Part shown: positions 35,601 through 43,754 of the stretch, piece by piece
How positions within the stretch are numbered: position 1 is the stretch's first letter
Layout of the letters: each line of letters starts with the position of its first letter
Assembly (NCBI GenBank): GCA_903900335.1
Contig: CAIUMP010000040.1
Coordinates: 1-51,256, forward strand
Source of the DNA: an uncultured Ignavibacteriota bacterium
GTDB taxonomy: Bacteria; Bacteroidota; Ignavibacteria; Palsa-1295
DNA length: 51,256 nucleotides
Direction: 5' to 3'
Translations under genes and position numbers: made by a program
The notes under the pieces: generated by a model
What the model saw: the letters and a program-made list of their open reading frames with translations, nothing else
Told to the model about the DNA's origin: nothing
Database searches by the model: none

Positions 35601-35965
35601 CTGCGAATCTTGTCTTCACGCTTTCCGATGGTACGACATTACAGGTGCCGTTAAGTGGAGTTGGCAAGCCGTTAGGTGGAGTCGCGCAGCAGATAGCCAA
35701 CGGTGGGCTTATTCTCAATGTCTCGACTAATCCATTCCATGGTGTGACGGGAATTGAGTATGAAATACCACATAGCGAAGTCATTCGCCTGAGCGTGTTC
35801 GATGCACTGGGACGCGAAGTTGCGGTGCTCGCAAACGGCGCGAGATCGGAGGGGTCATACTCTGCGTCTTTCGATGCCCGCAATCTTCCGGCCGGAGCGT
35901 ACTACGTAACGCTACTGACAGAGTCTGGCTTGCGGATGAACAAGGCGATTACGTTGTTGAGGTAA
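32654..35965 (+). CDS. T9SS-sorted subtilisin-like serine protease, between nuoL and nuoM
   Basis: About 1103 residues. A signal peptide (LLVLALVFSFPVVSVAG) and a propeptide-like region precede an S8 domain with catalytic Asp182 (ADVDDGF), His229 (NSHGSHTAG) and Ser396 (GTSFSSPLTAG); NCSWGG is the oxyanion-side motif. Then come beta-rich segments with GVSWNQI and GTTWKVV repeats, a HYDIN/choice-of-anchor-like domain at ~900-1010 (LSFGNVIVGQDSSLSTTV), and a T9SS sorting domain (STNPFHGVTGIEYE, LPAGAYYVTLLTE). It should act outside the cell on proteins. The ATG at 32654 has an AGGA site; the frame back to 32618 has no start logic. It is co-directional with the nuo genes, 40 bases after nuoL. 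Confidence 0.9.
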   Translation: MQSCIRLLVLALVFSFPVVSVAGTPSTPSQPGTSSSLTPSAPGVVYVKLRAGSTVFGAAATKGSQIQSTGTGKFDRTLKALKMRLVVPFDADAPKDEITREYGIDRMFCIYYDNRSVDPHAALQMLLATGEVECGSPRYLFPLSKKTNDPQLNSQWGLTNINVFSAWDVTTGDPSVIVADVDDGFNTKHEDLKNAITAGWDLVGAVSTASGAAFQPDNDPTPDNTQNSHGSHTAGCIAATGDNNLGIAGVAYGCKILAIKAAGSDADNTGGISAGYEGIHYATTHGAKVINCSWGGPISGSSAGFANTVLAEATARNVLVVASAGNGTPTGLDLAKNPQYPATGPGVLSVGASDQSDGPASFSYFGHPVSVWAPGTGILSCSYPGNTSYNAEDGTSFSSPLTAGVAALVVSMHPTWPPRFVARQIIQTCDNVVRPGDQYNYWGRVNAGSALTSPSGPGLMIMSYTLDGVASDSLGAVGKVSDLKVTFKNVVSTGSNLTATILTRTGYTAGATPTVTIGSMVVDASFQADFQITRTGTYSEGNMPVRFYVTDGANYSDTLDLLLPLKRTPGFVLERPAPFGQSIKRVSNTAAWATFGFAQTGFVTVSQYAREGKGVWSDTTTLSDGLAAAYDVEAIDSVSAYFGTGSNSVAEVIFTHDGGTTFDFTDCSSFTPFVNTIHFFDANNGILIGDPITSSTAKQPWGIGVTTDAGVSWNQIPSPPMNSKVGEASWNNSATWVGDNGWFGSNSARIWHTTNRGVSWTSATTSTYLHALGIGFDDDAIHGFAVFRRVANSSGTVTGVKGIMGSADGGTTWKVVKMPAAGMTPGAVRFVPGSHTAILTSDSGIWRTADFGATWTPIGMPVTYVPMDGDLSIYSAQGTTTASFVSNGEGIATYQEVISGLNATPGSLSFGNVIVGQDSSLSTTVKNGGTSSLTINSISVSPAGSAFLNDTSSASVKTPKTLAGGASFVQIVTFRPVAAGQQSANLVFTLSDGTTLQVPLSGVGKPLGGVAQQIANGGLILNVSTNPFHGVTGIEYEIPHSEVIRLSVFDALGREVAVLANGARSEGSYSASFDARNLPAGAYYVTLLTESGLRMNKAITLLR

Positions 35966-35978
35966 GAAGAGCGTGAAC

Positions 35979-36010
35979 TGGAAGCATCGCGCAATTCAGA
36001 GATGCTTCCA
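35979..36010 (+). terminator. Hairpin after the subtilase gene
   Basis: TGGAAGCATC pairs with GATGCTTCCA around a 12-base loop, 13 bases after the stop. No T-run follows, so termination may be weak or Rho-linked; it may also protect the end of the message. It separates the subtilase from nuoM. Confidence 0.45.
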
Positions 36011-36062
36011 CTGTGCTTGGGGTCGTCGCGCACGGCCGATTTCGGGAAATAGCTTGTCGTGA

Positions 36063-37715
36063 ATGATCTCACAAATTCCACTTTTGAGTCTGCTTACATT
36101 CCTGCCACTGGCAGGAATGTTCGTTCTTGCCTTCGTCCCCAAGGATAAGGTTCTCGTTCTGCGCGGTGTGACGGTTGCGATCACGCTTCTGCAGCTTGCC
36201 CTTGCGGTTGTCGTGTGGCTCAATTTTGACACCAGCCTTGCCGGGGTGAATAACCCGAAGACCTTCCAGTTTGTCGAGCGGTTTTCGTGGGTGAGGATCT
36301 CTGGAGTAGGGATCTTTGGAAATGTGGCGATCGATTACTTCATGGGGCTCGATGGATTGTCGGTCACCATGATCCTTCTCACGACACTGATCACCGCGAT
36401 CGCTTCGGTGGCAAGCTTTTCTGTCAACCGCAATGTCAAAGGCTATTTCTTGATGTTCCTTCTGCTGGATGTCGGAATGATCGGGACCTTCTGCGCGCTG
36501 GACTTCTTCATGTTCTACGTCTTCTGGGAGTTGATGCTGCTGCCGATGTATTTCCTCATCGGAATCTGGGGCGGGGCACGACGTGAATACGCGGCACTCA
36601 AGTTCTTCATCTACACGCTGCTGGGCTCGGTGGTAATGCTGCTTGTCATGATCGGCCTATCCTATTCAACACAAGTAATGCTCTTCTCACCGGATACCCA
36701 TTCGGTGATACTGAATCCGTTGACGCATAAGCCTGAAATGTACCATACGTTCAGTATGCTACAAATGATGAATCCGGCCGCGATGGTAAAGGATAGTATC
36801 TTCTTCGGTCTGGGTACCGATTGGCGCTACATCGGGTTTCTCGGGCTCTTTTTTGCCTTCGCGATCAAGATTCCAATGTTCCCCTTTCATACCTGGCTTC
36901 CGGATGCGCACGTGGAAGCGCCGACGGCGATCTCTGTAATCCTCGCTGGAGTGTTGTTGAAGATGGGCGGCTACGCGATACTCCGGCTGTGTTTCGGTAT
37001 CTTCCCAGAGATCGCCTTTGCTCTAAGCTGGTATATCGCGATGTTCGGCGTAATTAACATTATCTATGGGGCATTCTGCGCGATGGCGCAGAGCGATTTC
37101 AAACGACTCATCGCATACAGCTCCATCAGCCACATGGGTTTTGTGTTACTTGGAATTGCATCGCTGAACTCACAGGGAATGATGGGGGCGATTCTGCAAA
37201 TGTTCAACCATGGCATGATCAGTGCAATGCTCTTCCTGCTCGTGGGAGTCTTGTACGATCGCACACAACTGCGCGGCATACTGGAGTTCGGCGGATTGGC
37301 GAATCAGATGCCGAAGTATTTTGCGCTGATCGTGATCGCGATGTTCGCAGCGCTCGGACTGCCAGGAATGTCGCTCTTCATTTCCGAAGCATTTGTCTTT
37401 ATCGGCGCCTTCCAGGCATGGCAGATGTGGGCCATCATTGCTGCGCTCGGTATTGTGCTTACGGCGGCGTATTATCTCTGGACCCTCCAGCGGATGTTCT
37501 TCGGTGCGTTACCGGAAAGATGGAATGCGTTGACAGACGTGACCCCACGCGAGCTTGTGACGCTCATCCCGCTGGCGGGGATCATCATTGCGCTTGGTAT
37601 CTATCCAGGGCCGCTGCTTGATCTTACCACGTGCAGTGTGAATCAGTTGGTAACATTCGTCCATAGCCACGGGGTGATACCATCCGTGGTTCACGGAGCG
37701 GCAATTGTGAAATAA
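36063..37715 (+). CDS. nuoM: NADH-quinone oxidoreductase subunit M
   Basis: 550 residues, about fourteen helices. VFWELMLLPMYFLIGIWGG holds the channel glutamate, KIPMFPFHTWLPDAHVEAPTAISVILAGVLLKMGGY the central lysine region, and AMAQSDFKRLIAYSSISHMGFV a further conserved helix. It is an antiporter-like proton pump. It follows the subtilase by 97 bases and precedes nuoN by 12. Confidence 0.95.
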   Translation: MISQIPLLSLLTFLPLAGMFVLAFVPKDKVLVLRGVTVAITLLQLALAVVVWLNFDTSLAGVNNPKTFQFVERFSWVRISGVGIFGNVAIDYFMGLDGLSVTMILLTTLITAIASVASFSVNRNVKGYFLMFLLLDVGMIGTFCALDFFMFYVFWELMLLPMYFLIGIWGGARREYAALKFFIYTLLGSVVMLLVMIGLSYSTQVMLFSPDTHSVILNPLTHKPEMYHTFSMLQMMNPAAMVKDSIFFGLGTDWRYIGFLGLFFAFAIKIPMFPFHTWLPDAHVEAPTAISVILAGVLLKMGGYAILRLCFGIFPEIAFALSWYIAMFGVINIIYGAFCAMAQSDFKRLIAYSSISHMGFVLLGIASLNSQGMMGAILQMFNHGMISAMLFLLVGVLYDRTQLRGILEFGGLANQMPKYFALIVIAMFAALGLPGMSLFISEAFVFIGAFQAWQMWAIIAALGIVLTAAYYLWTLQRMFFGALPERWNALTDVTPRELVTLIPLAGIIIALGIYPGPLLDLTTCSVNQLVTFVHSHGVIPSVVHGAAIVK

Positions 37716-37727
37716 GGGAGCACACGA

Positions 37728-39428
37728 ATGCCTCCGAAACCACCGCCGGATCTCTCCACAATCGCTCACGCTGTACAGCAGTACACGGCGATCAGCATCA
37801 ATCACTTCTTACCTGAAGTCTTCCTTGTTTGTGGCTTCTTGCTCTCCATTCTACTGGATGTTGCGACGCGGAAGGGCAGGTCAAAGCGAGTCTCCGTCTA
37901 CTTTGCCGTTGCGGTGCTGGCACTTTCAGGTGCGATGGCGGCAACACAGTGGCACACCTTCGATCCGCTGCATCCAAAGGATCTGAAAGGTGGCTCACCG
38001 CTTTTCCCTTATACTCAATCGCTTTTCGCGCCGGATGTTCATAATGCGGAAATGCAAAACGGCTATGGGATGGCAGTGGTTGATAACTTCGCGGTATTCT
38101 TCAAGTTGTTCATTTCGGTGACGGGCATTCTTGTGCTCCTGATGTCACTGGTCTCTCGCGAATTGCAAGCGCGCTCATCAAGGATGGGCGAATTTACATC
38201 ACTAATTCTAGGGATGTGCATTGGTCTGTATCTGATGCCGGCCTCGATGGATCTGTTGACGATGTATGTCTCGATGGAGCTTGTCTCCATCACTGGTTAC
38301 ATACTGGCCGGTTTTTCGAAGGACGCCGAGCACAGCGCCGAGGCGTCCCTGAAATATATACTCTTCGGCGCGTTGGCCTCCGGGATGATGATCTATGGCT
38401 TCTCCCTCTTCTATGGGCTGACGGGTACGACAAGTATTATAGGCATTCGTAATGTACTGGCTCTTTCCCCCGCGACACACACCGGTGCGAATCTCTTCAT
38501 ACTATGGAGCGCCACGGTGCTGGCTCTTGTCGGGATGGGATACAAGATCAGCGCGGTGCCGTTTCATATGTGGACGCCGGACGTCTACGAAGGTGCACCG
38601 GCACCAGTCACTGCGTTCCTTTCAGTGGCTTCGAAGGCCGCAGGATTCGGGTTGCTCATTCGTTTTCTGCTTTTCATTTTTCCTGACAGTCGCGGTGCTG
38701 GATTACCACTGCTGGACTGGCACATCTTCGTCGCCGCTATAGCGGCAATAACGATGACCGTTGGTAATTTCGCCGCACTGCTTCAATCAAATGTACGGCG
38801 TATGTTGGCCTACAGCTCGATCGCCCATGCGGGCTATATGCTTGCTGCGCTCGCTGTCGGGGGTGCGCCGGGTGTGGTGGCTATCATGGTCTATCTTGGT
38901 ACGTATCTCTTCATGCAGCTTGGCGCGTTCTATGCCGTAATGCTGATCGAGAACAAACTGGGCACGGAGGAATTGGATGACTATCGTGGTCTTGTTGCGC
39001 GCGCACCCCTCGTATGTGTGGGGCTTCTGATATTCCTCATATCGCTAACCGGTATTCCTCTTACTTCTGGCTTCGTTGGCAAGTTCTATCTATTTACTGC
39101 TCTGCTCACGCCGGATCATTCAACGAATACTATTCCGTGGTTATGGTTGGCGGTCGTTGCAATTGGCAATGCGATCATTTCGCTATATTACTACATGCGT
39201 GTTGCGGGTGCGATGTTCCTGAAGAGGCCACTACGAGATCTTGCGTTAGAGCGCGTGGGAGAGCTTGGCGCGATTCCATCTGCGGCTATGGCTTTTTCCT
39301 GGCCGACGATTGTTCTCCTCCTTGTATTCATCACTCCAGTCTTAGTGCTGGGTGTGTATTTTCAGCCACTGGTGGATTTTGCAAGTGGTGTAGTTCGATT
39401 TTTCAGTTTCACCGAAATACGATATTAA
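37728..39428 (+). CDS. nuoN: NADH-quinone oxidoreductase subunit N
   Basis: 566 residues, about fourteen helices. MYVSMELVSITGYILAGF holds the channel glutamate, SAVPFHMWTPDVYEGAPAPVTAFLSVASKAAGF the Lys-containing half-helix, and LQSNVRRMLAYSSIAHAGYMLAAL a later helix, the hallmark pattern of NuoN. An AAGGGAG ribosome site lies before the ATG. The rhodanese gene follows after three bases. Confidence 0.95.
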   Translation: MPPKPPPDLSTIAHAVQQYTAISINHFLPEVFLVCGFLLSILLDVATRKGRSKRVSVYFAVAVLALSGAMAATQWHTFDPLHPKDLKGGSPLFPYTQSLFAPDVHNAEMQNGYGMAVVDNFAVFFKLFISVTGILVLLMSLVSRELQARSSRMGEFTSLILGMCIGLYLMPASMDLLTMYVSMELVSITGYILAGFSKDAEHSAEASLKYILFGALASGMMIYGFSLFYGLTGTTSIIGIRNVLALSPATHTGANLFILWSATVLALVGMGYKISAVPFHMWTPDVYEGAPAPVTAFLSVASKAAGFGLLIRFLLFIFPDSRGAGLPLLDWHIFVAAIAAITMTVGNFAALLQSNVRRMLAYSSIAHAGYMLAALAVGGAPGVVAIMVYLGTYLFMQLGAFYAVMLIENKLGTEELDDYRGLVARAPLVCVGLLIFLISLTGIPLTSGFVGKFYLFTALLTPDHSTNTIPWLWLAVVAIGNAIISLYYYMRVAGAMFLKRPLRDLALERVGELGAIPSAAMAFSWPTIVLLLVFITPVLVLGVYFQPLVDFASGVVRFFSFTEIRY

Positions 39429-39431
39429 GCA

Positions 39432-39761
39432 ATGAGCCTCGAGATACCGTTTGATATGACCGTTCAGGAGTTAAAGCAGTGGCAGGATGAAAAAAAGAAA
39501 TTCGTGCTCGTGGATGTGCGCGAACCAGCGGAATACAAGACCGCGAACATCGGTGGGAAGTTGATCCCGCTCAACTCGCTGCCACAACACTTAGCCGAAC
39601 TCGATCCTGAAGCGGAGATGGTAGTTCACTGTAAATTGGGTGGCCGTAGCGGCATGGCAGTAGAATTCCTTCGCAGGAATGGATTCCCCAAAGCGCGTAA
39701 TCTCAAGGGCGGGATCATCGCCTGGAGCAGGGAGATCGACCCCAGCGTGCCGCAGTATTAA
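39432..39761 (+). CDS. Single-domain rhodanese sulfurtransferase
   Basis: 109 residues, one rhodanese domain. VLVDVREPAEYKTANI is the entry motif, and C67 in HCKLGGRSG is the active-site persulfide cysteine. Such proteins carry sulfane sulfur for cofactor synthesis or redox signalling. Three bases after nuoN, it is probably in the same transcript; a link to Fe-S supply for the Nuo clusters is inference. Confidence 0.88.
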   Translation: MSLEIPFDMTVQELKQWQDEKKKFVLVDVREPAEYKTANIGGKLIPLNSLPQHLAELDPEAEMVVHCKLGGRSGMAVEFLRRNGFPKARNLKGGIIAWSREIDPSVPQY

Positions 39762-39778
39762 TGGTCTCGGGGTTTCCG

Positions 39779-40612
39779 CTAACGGATAAAGATCTTCTTC
39801 GACGCTCGCGCCGCACTCCCGAAGACGCCTAGGCCACCTTGAACGTCAAGCGTGGCGTTGTTGAATTGCGAGCTGGAGAGATACACACCGAGGATGAAAT
39901 CCTGGTAGTTCTTATCTAGCGCGATCGCGCGGATCGCATTCAACCCGAAGTACTTGAACTGCAGCCAGACGGCTTGTTCGCTCGTGGAAAGAATGAAGAA
40001 ACGGTAACGCCCATAGGCGTTGCTATCGGGGAGCGATAAGGTGATGTTCTGGTCTGAAATGAAATTCGAGTCTTCGGGGCGAAGACAGATCACTTCCAAG
40101 CCGTATCCGGCAGAGCCAGAACTCGGCGTCCACCAGAGGGAGATACCGGGTTTTGCAAGACTATCACGATCCGGAAAGACGATCGTATCAACACCCGTAA
40201 CCGATAGTGATCGGGAGACTAACTTCGCCGAGTCGAGCGTGATCGCTTTTGGCACGGTGGTCTGTGCGGTGAGCGTGTCGCCATTCCATGCGACAGTGAG
40301 ATGATATGTTTTGCTTGGTTGTGCAATAAATGTCCGGGTAGGGTCGGTGTAGATATAGCGGCCACGAACGCTATCCTCTCGAAGCACAAAGTTCGAGTCG
40401 CCTGTAGAGATGGTCACGGAAGCACCGCTGACACGATCCTGAGGGTTCTGATTTGTGATGGAAAGGGTTTGACGAACGATGATGGAGTCCAACGGCTCGT
40501 TCGCATAGAGAAATCCTTGCACAACAAGCTGTGAATGGAAGTTCGCATCGAGAGCAGAACTGCAGGAGTTGAGCAAAAGTAACGCAACGATCGCCAGAAG
40601 ACAATACTTCAT
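39779..40612 (-). CDS. DUF4249-family outer-membrane lipoprotein
   Basis: 277 residues. The lipobox LLNSC follows a hydrophobic signal. FLYANEPLDSIIVRQTLSITNQNP and a run of beta-rich segments with DTLTAQTTVPKAITLDS fit DUF4249, lipoproteins that lie beside TonB receptors in Bacteroidota. Its ATG overlaps the receptor's stop (TAATG). It may sit on the receptor's outer face or plug pathway; substrate unknown. Confidence 0.78.
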   Translation of the reverse strand: MKYCLLAIVALLLLNSCSSALDANFHSQLVVQGFLYANEPLDSIIVRQTLSITNQNPQDRVSGASVTISTGDSNFVLREDSVRGRYIYTDPTRTFIAQPSKTYHLTVAWNGDTLTAQTTVPKAITLDSAKLVSRSLSVTGVDTIVFPDRDSLAKPGISLWWTPSSGSAGYGLEVICLRPEDSNFISDQNITLSLPDSNAYGRYRFFILSTSEQAVWLQFKYFGLNAIRAIALDKNYQDFILGVYLSSSQFNNATLDVQGGLGVFGSAARASKKIFIR

Positions 40613-42876
40613 TAGTACGTCACCTCCATTCCGATGGTGGGGATAATGGGAAGCAACTTCACGTCCGAGATCTCCGCCGGTTGTTTGCCCGTATCAACGA
40701 CACGAAACCAGACATTGCGGTGGCTATAGAGATTGAAGATGTCGAGTGATGCCTTCGCGGGCTTACCGAAGAACTGGAACGAGTAGGTGATGCTGGCATC
40801 GGCGCGGTGGTAATCGGGCAGCCGCTGCGCCCCCATAGTGCCGGGAATATCCAGACTCTGCTCAACACCAACCTCGTCAAGACCTACGTGGTAATATCCG
40901 AGCGTAGATGTGTATGCCTGTCCTGTCGCGTATGTCCACGTTCCGCCGACCTGCCAGCGGTCGGATATTTTGTAGTTCAGGAGTAACTGCACATCCTGCC
41001 GCTGGTCATACTTGGGATAGAATTGCATCCCGTTGTTCAGTGCCGGGATCGTTTCGTTCACCCATGAAAGGGTGTAGCCGATCCAGCCGGTGAAATCCTT
41101 GTATTGCTCGCGTAGATAGAGCTCCATTCCGTAGGCCGCACCTGTGCCGCGTGGGAAGATCTCTTGAATATCATTCGAAAGAAACTTGGTCTCATTGTAC
41201 TCAACGATGTTGTCAAGCTTTTTGTAATAAAATTCAGCCGACACGAAGTGATTCTCTGTAGGATATCCGCTAATGCCGAGAATATATTGCGTGCTTCTGC
41301 TTGGCGGAAGTGGGGCCACACCCGGCACCCAAAGATCGAAGAAGGTGAACTCCCCAGCGGTAACAAGATGGAGAAATTGGTGATAAATACCAGTCGATGC
41401 TTTCAGTGTCCAGAGCGGATCGAGTTGATACGCAAGCGTAACGCGCGGATCGTACGTCAATGCATTTGCCAGATCAAGCCCTTCGACACGCAGGCCGTAT
41501 GTTGCGGTGAGTTTATCCGTTATCTTCCATTCGTCCTGGGCATAGCCGGAGAGGTAGTAGGGCGCGCCTCCCGTATCCTTGATGGGTTTGTTCGTGGTAC
41601 CGAGCGTGTTGTAGAAATTGAAATTGAAGCGAGAGAGCCCACCACCGATGCGAATGTCATGCGCCTCGTCAGCACGCCAGTCGATGTCCTCCTTGACCGA
41701 GCTCTCCTGGATACCATTGTCGAATTCGAATGGATTGTCAGTGAGATTGCCCAGCGATTGCGAAGAGTAGGCCGTGTAGCCAACGAAGCTTCGCGAGTAG
41801 AGTTTGTCAGAGAAGATGTGCGTCCACTCACCGCTCGCGAGTTTGTTTCCCCATGTCAGCGTAATGTCAATGAAGCCATTGGATGGGTAGTGGAGATGAT
41901 CGGCGCCCATATAGCCCGAGAAGGAGAGCCTGTCGGATGCTCCCAGCTCTTCGTCTATTTTTGCGTTGAGGTCATAGAAGTAATAGCGGGGAAGCAGCGT
42001 CGAGCCTCCAAGCCATCTATCCGCGTTGGTTGCGTCGAGGAAGGCGTCGATGTACGTGCGGCGACCACTAATCAGAGCCGAGCCTCCGGGTATTGGGAAT
42101 TCGAAAGTCTGTTTGGCGCTGATGAGACCGATAGAGCTCTTTCCGTGAAGTTCGTTCTTATCACCTTCCCGTGTCGTGACGTTGAGCACTCCTGTAAGTC
42201 TTCCGCCGTACTCCGGCGGGTAGCCGCCTTTGGCTAGATCGACATCCTTGATCGCATCTGTATTGAATGTGCTGAAGAATCCGAAGAGGTGCGATGGATT
42301 ATAGACGACGTTGTGATCGAGGAGGATAAGATTCTGATCCGGAGGGCCACCGCGGATATACAGCCCGCTCGAAACTTCGCTTAGCGCCTTGATACCGGGA
42401 AGCATTTGGAGCACTCGGAATAGGTCGCTTTCGCCGCCGATGGCTGGGGCCTGGGCTATGGTCGTTGGCGTAAGCGTTATGCGACTTACGCTCTTGCGTT
42501 CGATCTCACGCTCCTTCTCGGATTGAACAACGATGTCCTGCCCCCCGACGCTGGCAGAGTGCAGTGAGAAGTTGAGCGTCGTTGTAGCCCCTTCGACGAA
42601 CGTTACGATTTGGCTATCAACTGCGTAACCCAATAGGTGTGCTTCAACTTTAAACGGCCCTGCTGGTAGGTCCTTCACATCATAGTTGCCTGCTGCATCT
42701 ACTATCCCGCCACGATGCAATTCACGAATTTCTATTCGCACTCCTGGAAGAGGCTCCTTGGTTTGTACATCGCTAACATGGCCACGAAGAGCGGCGGAAT
42801 GGGAGGATTGCGCATGGAGAACCCCTTGGCTATGAAGGAGCAGGAAGAGACAGACGGCAAGCCGAAGAAAGGTCAC
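40612..42876 (-). CDS. TonB-dependent outer-membrane receptor
   Basis: About 754 residues. A signal peptide (TFLRLAVCLFLLLHS, cut near HAQ) is followed by a carboxypeptidase-regulatory-like domain (RGHVSDVQTKEPLPGVRIEI), a plug (LFRVLQMLPGIKALSEVSSGLYIRGG, read in parts) and a beta-barrel with alternating aromatic strands, ending in IGMEVTY. The GTG at 42876 gives the best signal peptide; a GTG at 42933 would overlap the glycosyltransferase gene. It pairs with the DUF4249 lipoprotein by a one-base overlap. The substrate is not evident. Confidence 0.88.
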   Translation of the reverse strand: MTFLRLAVCLFLLLHSQGVLHAQSSHSAALRGHVSDVQTKEPLPGVRIEIRELHRGGIVDAAGNYDVKDLPAGPFKVEAHLLGYAVDSQIVTFVEGATTTLNFSLHSASVGGQDIVVQSEKEREIERKSVSRITLTPTTIAQAPAIGGESDLFRVLQMLPGIKALSEVSSGLYIRGGPPDQNLILLDHNVVYNPSHLFGFFSTFNTDAIKDVDLAKGGYPPEYGGRLTGVLNVTTREGDKNELHGKSSIGLISAKQTFEFPIPGGSALISGRRTYIDAFLDATNADRWLGGSTLLPRYYFYDLNAKIDEELGASDRLSFSGYMGADHLHYPSNGFIDITLTWGNKLASGEWTHIFSDKLYSRSFVGYTAYSSQSLGNLTDNPFEFDNGIQESSVKEDIDWRADEAHDIRIGGGLSRFNFNFYNTLGTTNKPIKDTGGAPYYLSGYAQDEWKITDKLTATYGLRVEGLDLANALTYDPRVTLAYQLDPLWTLKASTGIYHQFLHLVTAGEFTFFDLWVPGVAPLPPSRSTQYILGISGYPTENHFVSAEFYYKKLDNIVEYNETKFLSNDIQEIFPRGTGAAYGMELYLREQYKDFTGWIGYTLSWVNETIPALNNGMQFYPKYDQRQDVQLLLNYKISDRWQVGGTWTYATGQAYTSTLGYYHVGLDEVGVEQSLDIPGTMGAQRLPDYHRADASITYSFQFFGKPAKASLDIFNLYSHRNVWFRVVDTGKQPAEISDVKLLPIIPTIGMEVTY

Positions 42877-42914
42877 TTCGTGTGCAGGCGACAATGGCGA
42901 ATGGCGCCTACAAA

Positions 42915-43706
42915 CTACCGGACCTCTTCCCACACCTGGTCGGAAGAGCGATGTTTAAGCAAGACTGCCACGCCATTGCGAATCCAATCAAAATAGACAC
43001 GCGCGTATCCATACTTACGATAGCGGCGCGGCGATTCGAATACCAGTAATTGGTTATCATAGCGAACTCGGCCGATAGAACGCAATCTGCGATAGAGATC
43101 GAAGTCCTCACCTGCTGCCATCTCTGGATTATACCCTTTGAGCGCCTCGAACGCTTTACGGCGGACGATCTGGCACTCGCCCCGGCCCATGCCAAGGCCG
43201 AGCACATTGGCGTACTTTACATACCGATTGAAGTAGGCGTGAAAAAGGATGTCGCTGATCCTCCGTTCGGTGGGCTGCACCTCCACGCGTGTCGCAATGG
43301 CAGAGAGCGATTCATCCACGGCGAAGCGCTGAATGGCGCGATCGAGAAAAGGGCCGACATTTGAAAGGCAACTGTCCGCATTCAGGAAGAGCAGGAGATC
43401 GGCGTGGGCCATTTGCGCACCACGGTTCCGTCCTTCGGCGATTGTTTGCCGCCAGGGTTCGAAATGCGTTGCAATATAGTCTGCGTAGGCCGTGGCAATG
43501 CCCATGGTGTCGTCGGAACTGCCACCGTCGCTGACGATCACTTCGAGCGAGTAGCGGCTTTTGATCTCTGGTGTAAACTGCTGAAGGCAGCGTTCCAGCA
43601 ATTTCTCCTCATTCTTCGTCGGAATGATGACCGAAATAGCGGGTCTGCCGGTCAGAGTGATCTGAACGGGAAGGGAACGAGAAGCAAAAACTTTTTTCTG
43701 AGCCAT
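42915..43706 (-). CDS. Family 2 glycosyltransferase
   Basis: 263 residues. SVIIPTKNEEKLLERCL and VIVSDGGSSDDT form the nucleotide-sugar binding start of a GT2/GT-A fold; LLFLNADS replaces the usual DxD, and AAGEDFDLYRRLRSIG fits the acceptor-side ED motif. The C-terminal YFDWIRNGV fits the family's end. It probably transfers a sugar to a lipid or glycan acceptor. A long A/T run precedes the ATG. Confidence 0.85.
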   Translation of the reverse strand: MAQKKVFASRSLPVQITLTGRPAISVIIPTKNEEKLLERCLQQFTPEIKSRYSLEVIVSDGGSSDDTMGIATAYADYIATHFEPWRQTIAEGRNRGAQMAHADLLLFLNADSCLSNVGPFLDRAIQRFAVDESLSAIATRVEVQPTERRISDILFHAYFNRYVKYANVLGLGMGRGECQIVRRKAFEALKGYNPEMAAGEDFDLYRRLRSIGRVRYDNQLLVFESPRRYRKYGYARVYFDWIRNGVAVLLKHRSSDQVWEEVR

Positions 43707-43754
43707 AAAAAAATACTTGGCTGCCTACTGAACGCTGTGCGTTACTATTTTAGA

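Noticed and set aside
41164-42237. 357-residue plus-strand frame over the TonB receptor
   Set aside because: Antisense to a clear receptor gene, with no domain, signal or start logic.
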